Positions 60,302 to 64,000 of a stretch of 64,000 nt of DNA are shown here, piece by piece. The stretch's first letter is position 1. The number at the start of each line of letters is the position of its first letter. The notes beneath the pieces were generated by a model. It worked only from the letters and a program-made list of their open reading frames with translations, had not been told where the DNA came from and searched no databases. The stretch is taken from contig BSYQ01000013.1 in the NCBI GenBank assembly GCA_030272585.1, positions 1,426,001 through 1,490,000 of the forward strand, read 5' to 3'. This DNA comes from Bryopsis sp. KO-2023 (lineage: Eukaryota > Chlorophyta > Ulvophyceae > Bryopsidales > Bryopsidaceae). A program made the translations under genes and the position numbers.

Positions 60302-62404
60302 TTAAAAATATATATCAAGTGTTGCAATAAAGAAAACCTGTTTTTGCTTCCTATTTTCCTGCAAGCATCCCGCTCCGTTGGATTTTTACCAGGGACTTTT
60401 TCGAAGAAAAAACTCCGTCCAGATCTTAGTGAAGTTTTTTTTCATTATTATTTTTTTTTTGTCTTTCGATTTCTTAGGAGGGAGAGTGCACTCGACATTT
60501 CCAGAAGAAAAAAAAAAAAAAACAAGAAGGGAAAAATGTTTTGATATCCTTAGGCTTGCTTTTATTTTTTGGTGGGTAGTTGAAGTAAAAGAAAAAATAA
60601 TGGTGAATATGTTTGTAAGCTCTTCGAGCGGATTTTAGAAAGAAAAGAAAAGGGATGAAAAGAAAAGAAAAAATTGGTAGCTTTGCACATTTACAGCGAG
60701 TCTTTTTCTTTTTTTTTTAATTTATGGGTTGAGCATCATGAGCATAACATGGATTTGGGTTGTGTACGCAGTATATTTTTTTCCCCCAAAAAAAAAGAAA
60801 GAAAAGAAAAGAAACAGGGAGGAAACAACAAAGCATGTTGCATTTTTCATCTTAGAACGATAATTTACGAAACAGACAGAATTTGTAGGGCACGCGTGTA
60901 TTCGTTTTTCCCCCCACTCCTGCAGGGTTCGCAAGAAAAAAAAAAAAGGAAATCAACAGGAACTCACAAAAAAACAAGGGGAAAAAAAAGAAAGAAAAAA
61001 GGAAACGTTGAAAGGAAAAAAGCAAGCGTATCTTTTTGGGAGGGTTTGAGAGATTTGTCTGTAAACAAAAAAAAAAAGAGAAAAAGAAAGGGGGAGGGGT
61101 ACTGAGGGAAAATGGTTTTTAATTTTCAAATGTCTGGTTAAGGATGAGATCAGATGGATGTCAGGATTCACATGGATCCATGTGGAGTTCTATCTGCATG
61201 GGTGCTTAGTTAGGGAAGGGTTCATATGGACGAAAAAGAGAGTTATCAAGCAGCTGCGAGAATGAACATTAAATGGCATTCGAGGGGGTCAGACTGGGAG
61301 GGGAGGTAGTGTGAGATTGTGTTTTGTGCGTTCGTGTGCTTTTAAGTTGCAATAGCATCTTGGGTTTGCAAAAAAAATCAAAAAAAAAATTCCCTCCTAC
61401 AGAGGGAGAAACGAAATATTAATAAATTTCCTTTTTTTTCTTTTTCCATGTCCCTCGCCACTTGCAGCCCCAACTGAGAAACAACGCTGCAAGAAATAAA
61501 AGAAAGCTAATAACACAGAGGTATCTTGCGGAGGGGGGGTGGGGTGGGGAAAGGAGTGGAGTCTTTGAAAGCAGATGTGGGGAGGGTTGTGTTTTTTTGG
61601 GATGCAGATATTTGTTTAGTTGTTTTTCTTTTTTTTTTGGGGCAGCACTTGGTATATCAAAGAAACGCGATCCTTTGGTTCGATTGAGGATTTTTTTCCC
61701 CCTCAATAAAATTGGAAGTGATATATTTTTCGGGGCAGGGGGCGGGGGAAGGGAACAAAAAATATCAAATTTAATATCAAATAAATTCTGTATATGAGCG
61801 TAAAAAAAATCTGAAAAAAAAAACACCAACTCCCGACCCCCCGGGGCATCTCCCTCGTTTCTGAAGTCAGTTGTGAACTTGCTCCAACAAGTAGCCTTTC
61901 GAGAAGCATGCCAGCCGAGAAAACCCCCACAAGAACCAAATATTACCCCCAGTCCTTCTTTCTCAATCAACTACATTGCTCAGCTGTTGCAGCTCGGTTC
62001 GCCATGCTGGAGCAATGAGGAGATCATGTTGGTGGTGCCAAACATATTCCAAAAGCTACATGCGCAACAAACAAAATAATGAATGGATGGTAAAGCTCAT
62101 TCAAGCTCTTTTGTGATTCCTGGGAATATTCCATCTGTGGAATGTTACATGAATTACATGAATTTAATTTCGTTTTGGGGGAAAAAAACGAAATTAAGTT
62201 CCAACGAAATTAAATTCCAACGAAATTTAATTCCAACGAAATTTAATTCAACAATATTTTCTTCCAACGAAATTTTCTTCTTTTAGAGTGTGAAATGTGT
62301 TTGATCCAGAGATGCAACTCCAACACATCCAAGCAATCAAAAATCTAAATGCTGACCATACGTGATACATATATATGTGTTATTAACTTTTAGTTCATGA
62401 GTTT
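59078..62404. other. Low-complexity intergenic DNA
   Basis: A-, T- and G-rich runs, a (GT)n microsatellite at about 59241-59272, (TA)n at about 60271-60301, and a 16-bp perfect palindrome CACATGGATCCATGTG near 61170. No gene recognised. The retroelement that follows may start within the last few hundred bases. Confidence 0.55.
62164..62277 (+). repeat. Hairpin followed by a 16-bp tandem repeat
   Basis: TTAATTTCGTTTT (62164-62176) pairs with AAAACGAAATTAA (62185-62197). Five units of about 16 bp follow directly, consensus TTCCAACGAAATTTAA (62199-62277), whose ACGAAATT core is the same as in the hairpin arm. It lies ~360 bases before the Gag-like ORF and could be part of the retroelement's left end. 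Confidence 0.85.
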
Positions 62405-62659
62405 ATGGACTGGATCGGTGCTGGGCGGGTTTTGCTGGCACAGTCAGCCGCGGCTGACGCATTTGTGGCAGCGCTTGCATTTTGTGTTTGGGGCAGCGTT
62501 CGCCTTGTTCTCGATTGTGGCTACTTCTGTGGCTTTAAAAGGCGTTGTCCTTATGTTCTCGCCACCTTTTTGCTTTTTGCAAAAACCGACCTTCACTCCC
62601 GTGAACGGATCGGCTCCTTGAAGGAGATCTTTACCCCCGAATGGAAAACGCTTTGCTAG
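62405..62659 (+). CDS. Small ORF before the retroelement Gag, uncertain
   Basis: 84 codons beginning MDWIGAGRVLL, overlapping the Gag-like start by 19 bases in another frame. Shows no recognised motif. Two other plus-strand frames are also fairly open here, so coding is unproven; it may be leader sequence of the element. Confidence 0.25.
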   Translation: MDWIGAGRVLLAQSAAADAFVAALAFCVWGSVRLVLDCGYFCGFKRRCPYVLATFLLFAKTDLHSRERIGSLKEIFTPEWKTLC

Positions 62660-63324
62660 AAGCTTTGCGACATATACTAGGCCAGGACCTAGGAAATTTT
62701 GACGAAGCCTACGTGAGGCAGTCTTTTGTTACCGCGATCGAAAAAATACCCCACGTTACGACTAACCCGGTTGATCGTCCGAGTGGAACTACGTTAGGAG
62801 ACTACTTCCCTATCGAAGGGACAGTTCAGGGTTTTCGTTTGTTAGAAAAACTCGGGCCTGGGGGATTCGCGAGCGAGCTCCGAACCTGGTCGCCGGTTGT
62901 TTCAGCTTTGTTCGACCTCACTAGTGGTTTTTTGACTATTCTTTGCAGTCCGCACACGCCATTTGCAGTGCGCCAAGTGCTAGGCCCTTACGCTCAAGGC
63001 TTTTACAGAACTCTAGTTCTTTCCGTCGAAAGTTTAGAAGTGTTGAGGTTGAAGGCGGATAGTGGTGATAGTCACCCTGGGGCATGGAAACTTTTGCAAG
63101 AAAAAATACGCCTTTCATTTGCGGCGAAACAGTTTAGTGGAACGAGAACGGTCAACACACTAGAGAGTTTGAGCGAGGATTATCTGAAATCGCTTTCTAA
63201 GTCCCTAGGACAACAGCGCGCTCAGGGCTCTCGACCTCAGGGACGAAAACGAAACGAAAACGGCGCAGGAAGCAGTGGAGGCTTTCGTGATCGCAGTAAG
63301 GAGAAAACGACAAAAACAGAGTAA
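62641..63324 (+). CDS. Gag-like protein of a DIRS-type retroelement
   Basis: 227 aa, single exon, without the T-rich interruptions typical of host genes here. Mostly helical (LLEALRHILG, TWSPVVSALFDLTSG, LQEKIRLSFAAKQF) with a basic, Gln/Gly-rich end and no CCHC knuckle, as in DIRS-type Gag proteins. Its TAA stop overlaps the ATG of the reverse transcriptase ORF as TAATG. Confidence 0.75.
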   Translation: MENALLEALRHILGQDLGNFDEAYVRQSFVTAIEKIPHVTTNPVDRPSGTTLGDYFPIEGTVQGFRLLEKLGPGGFASELRTWSPVVSALFDLTSGFLTILCSPHTPFAVRQVLGPYAQGFYRTLVLSVESLEVLRLKADSGDSHPGAWKLLQEKIRLSFAAKQFSGTRTVNTLESLSEDYLKSLSKSLGQQRAQGSRPQGRKRNENGAGSSGGFRDRSKEKTTKTE

Positions 63325-64000
63325 TGGATCCGTACCAGGCGTGGACTTCGCTCCAGGTACGAGCTCGCTATCAGGAATGGGTTCGAGTGGGGACGAGCCA
63401 AAGGGTGCTCAACCGTATCAGAAACGGTATTCGCGCCAGGTTCGTCGGCGTACCCGACCCTGTTTTTCCGAAAAAAAGAGTGAGATCAGTCGAAAAGAAC
63501 GACGAATGGGAAAAAATTAAACAGGATTATCTCAAAAAAGGGGCGATTCAGAAAATCGCAGCGCCTAGCGCGAATGGGATTTGCAGTCACGCTTTTTTAG
63601 TGGATAAACGAAATGAGAACGGAGAGGTTAGTGGGAAGCGATTGATAATCGACTTGCGACCGTTGAATCGCCAGGTCGAACCTCACCCAGTTCAATATGA
63701 GGATCTTAGGTTTCTTTCTTCGCATCTCACACCTAATGATTACCTCATCAAATGGGATCTTAAAGATGCATTTTTTCATTTGGGTATAGACCCCATGCAT
63801 CAACAGTTTTTCGAATTTGAGATGGAAGGGGAGTTTTTTCGTTGTACTTCCCTTCCTTTCGGTTATCGGGGCTCTCCCCTTCTTTTTTGCGAACTTATAC
63901 AACAGTTCGTTCGATTTTTACGGAACCCCGGAGGGGTTGCACATCTTGAATCCCAAGGGGATCATGATTTTATTTTCAAGTTTTGGGAGAGATATCGGAA
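63324..64000 (+). CDS. Reverse transcriptase of a DIRS-like retroelement (cut by window end)
   Basis: Open from the ATG at 63324 to the window end, 225 codons. Reverse transcriptase blocks are visible: AFLVDKRNENGEVSGKRLII then DLRPLNRQV (finger), LIKWDLKDAFFHLGI (motif A with catalytic Asp), FFRCTSLPFGYRGSP (motif B region) and LLFCELIQQFVRFL. The YxDD box should lie just past the window. Pattern and lack of an upstream protease fit DIRS/Ngaro elements better than Ty3, but the tyrosine recombinase that would prove it is outside the window. Confidence 0.85.
   Translation, partial: MDPYQAWTSLQVRARYQEWVRVGTSQRVLNRIRNGIRARFVGVPDPVFPKKRVRSVEKNDEWEKIKQDYLKKGAIQKIAAPSANGICSHAFLVDKRNENGEVSGKRLIIDLRPLNRQVEPHPVQYEDLRFLSSHLTPNDYLIKWDLKDAFFHLGIDPMHQQFFEFEMEGEFFRCTSLPFGYRGSPLLFCELIQQFVRFLRNPGGVAHLESQGDHDFIFKFWERYR

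Noticed and set aside
1-64000. CRISPR arrays, bacterial operons or phage genes
   Set aside because: Spliceosomal introns run throughout; no spaced direct-repeat array or prokaryotic signal was seen.

Overview
This is a 64 kb piece of a nuclear genome from an intron-rich, plastid-bearing eukaryote. Genes are broken into many exons by GT-AG introns with long T-tracts before the acceptor. Ten of the eleven protein-coding models below that I could join exon by exon end in frame. The gene content points to the green lineage: a plant-type fusion of NAD(P)HX epimerase with PNP oxidase, a plant-type small EF-hand membrane protein, a DUF760-like protein with a transit-like N-terminus and no ER signal (suggesting a primary plastid), a VIT/VWA protein and a SOUL protein. 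DDX1 and a protein of the basal-body/flagellum type suggest an alga that has or had flagella, perhaps a streptophyte or early green flagellate. The genus cannot be fixed from sequence alone.

Layout. 0.6-7.4 kb: PPOX/epimerase fusion (+), a three-RRM protein (-), an EF-hand protein (+). 7.4-11.3 kb: no gene, one palindromic MITE-like element. 11.3-16.3 kb: a tentative membrane-protein gene and an AGC-type kinase (-) that looks like a pseudogene, with a 187-bp hAT-type MITE in an exon. 18.2-30.4 kb: a DUF760-like protein (-), an EF-hand-like/beta-sandwich protein (-), an SDR (+) and a SOUL haem-binding protein (-). 32.7-40.7 kb: a large inverted duplication with ~2.7-kb arms around a ~2.5-kb spacer; each arm carries an intact six-exon gene for a membrane-anchored coiled-coil protein, and divergence between arms is patchy, as expected of gene conversion. 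41.3-46.4 kb: DDX1 (-). 49.9-51.4 kb: a HINT3-like HIT protein (-). 52.9-59.1 kb: a VIT/VWA protein with a Cys-Gly-Asp repeat tail (+). 59-62.4 kb: low-complexity DNA. 62.4-64.0 kb: the 5' part of a DIRS-like retroelement (Gag-like ORF, then reverse transcriptase joined by TAATG), cut by the window edge.

The genes are unrelated housekeeping or organelle genes and show no operon-like logic. The most unusual parts are the inverted duplication with its conversion-like mosaic, the decaying kinase with the hAT insertion, and the several palindromic element families. No wholly new multi-gene system could be shown.
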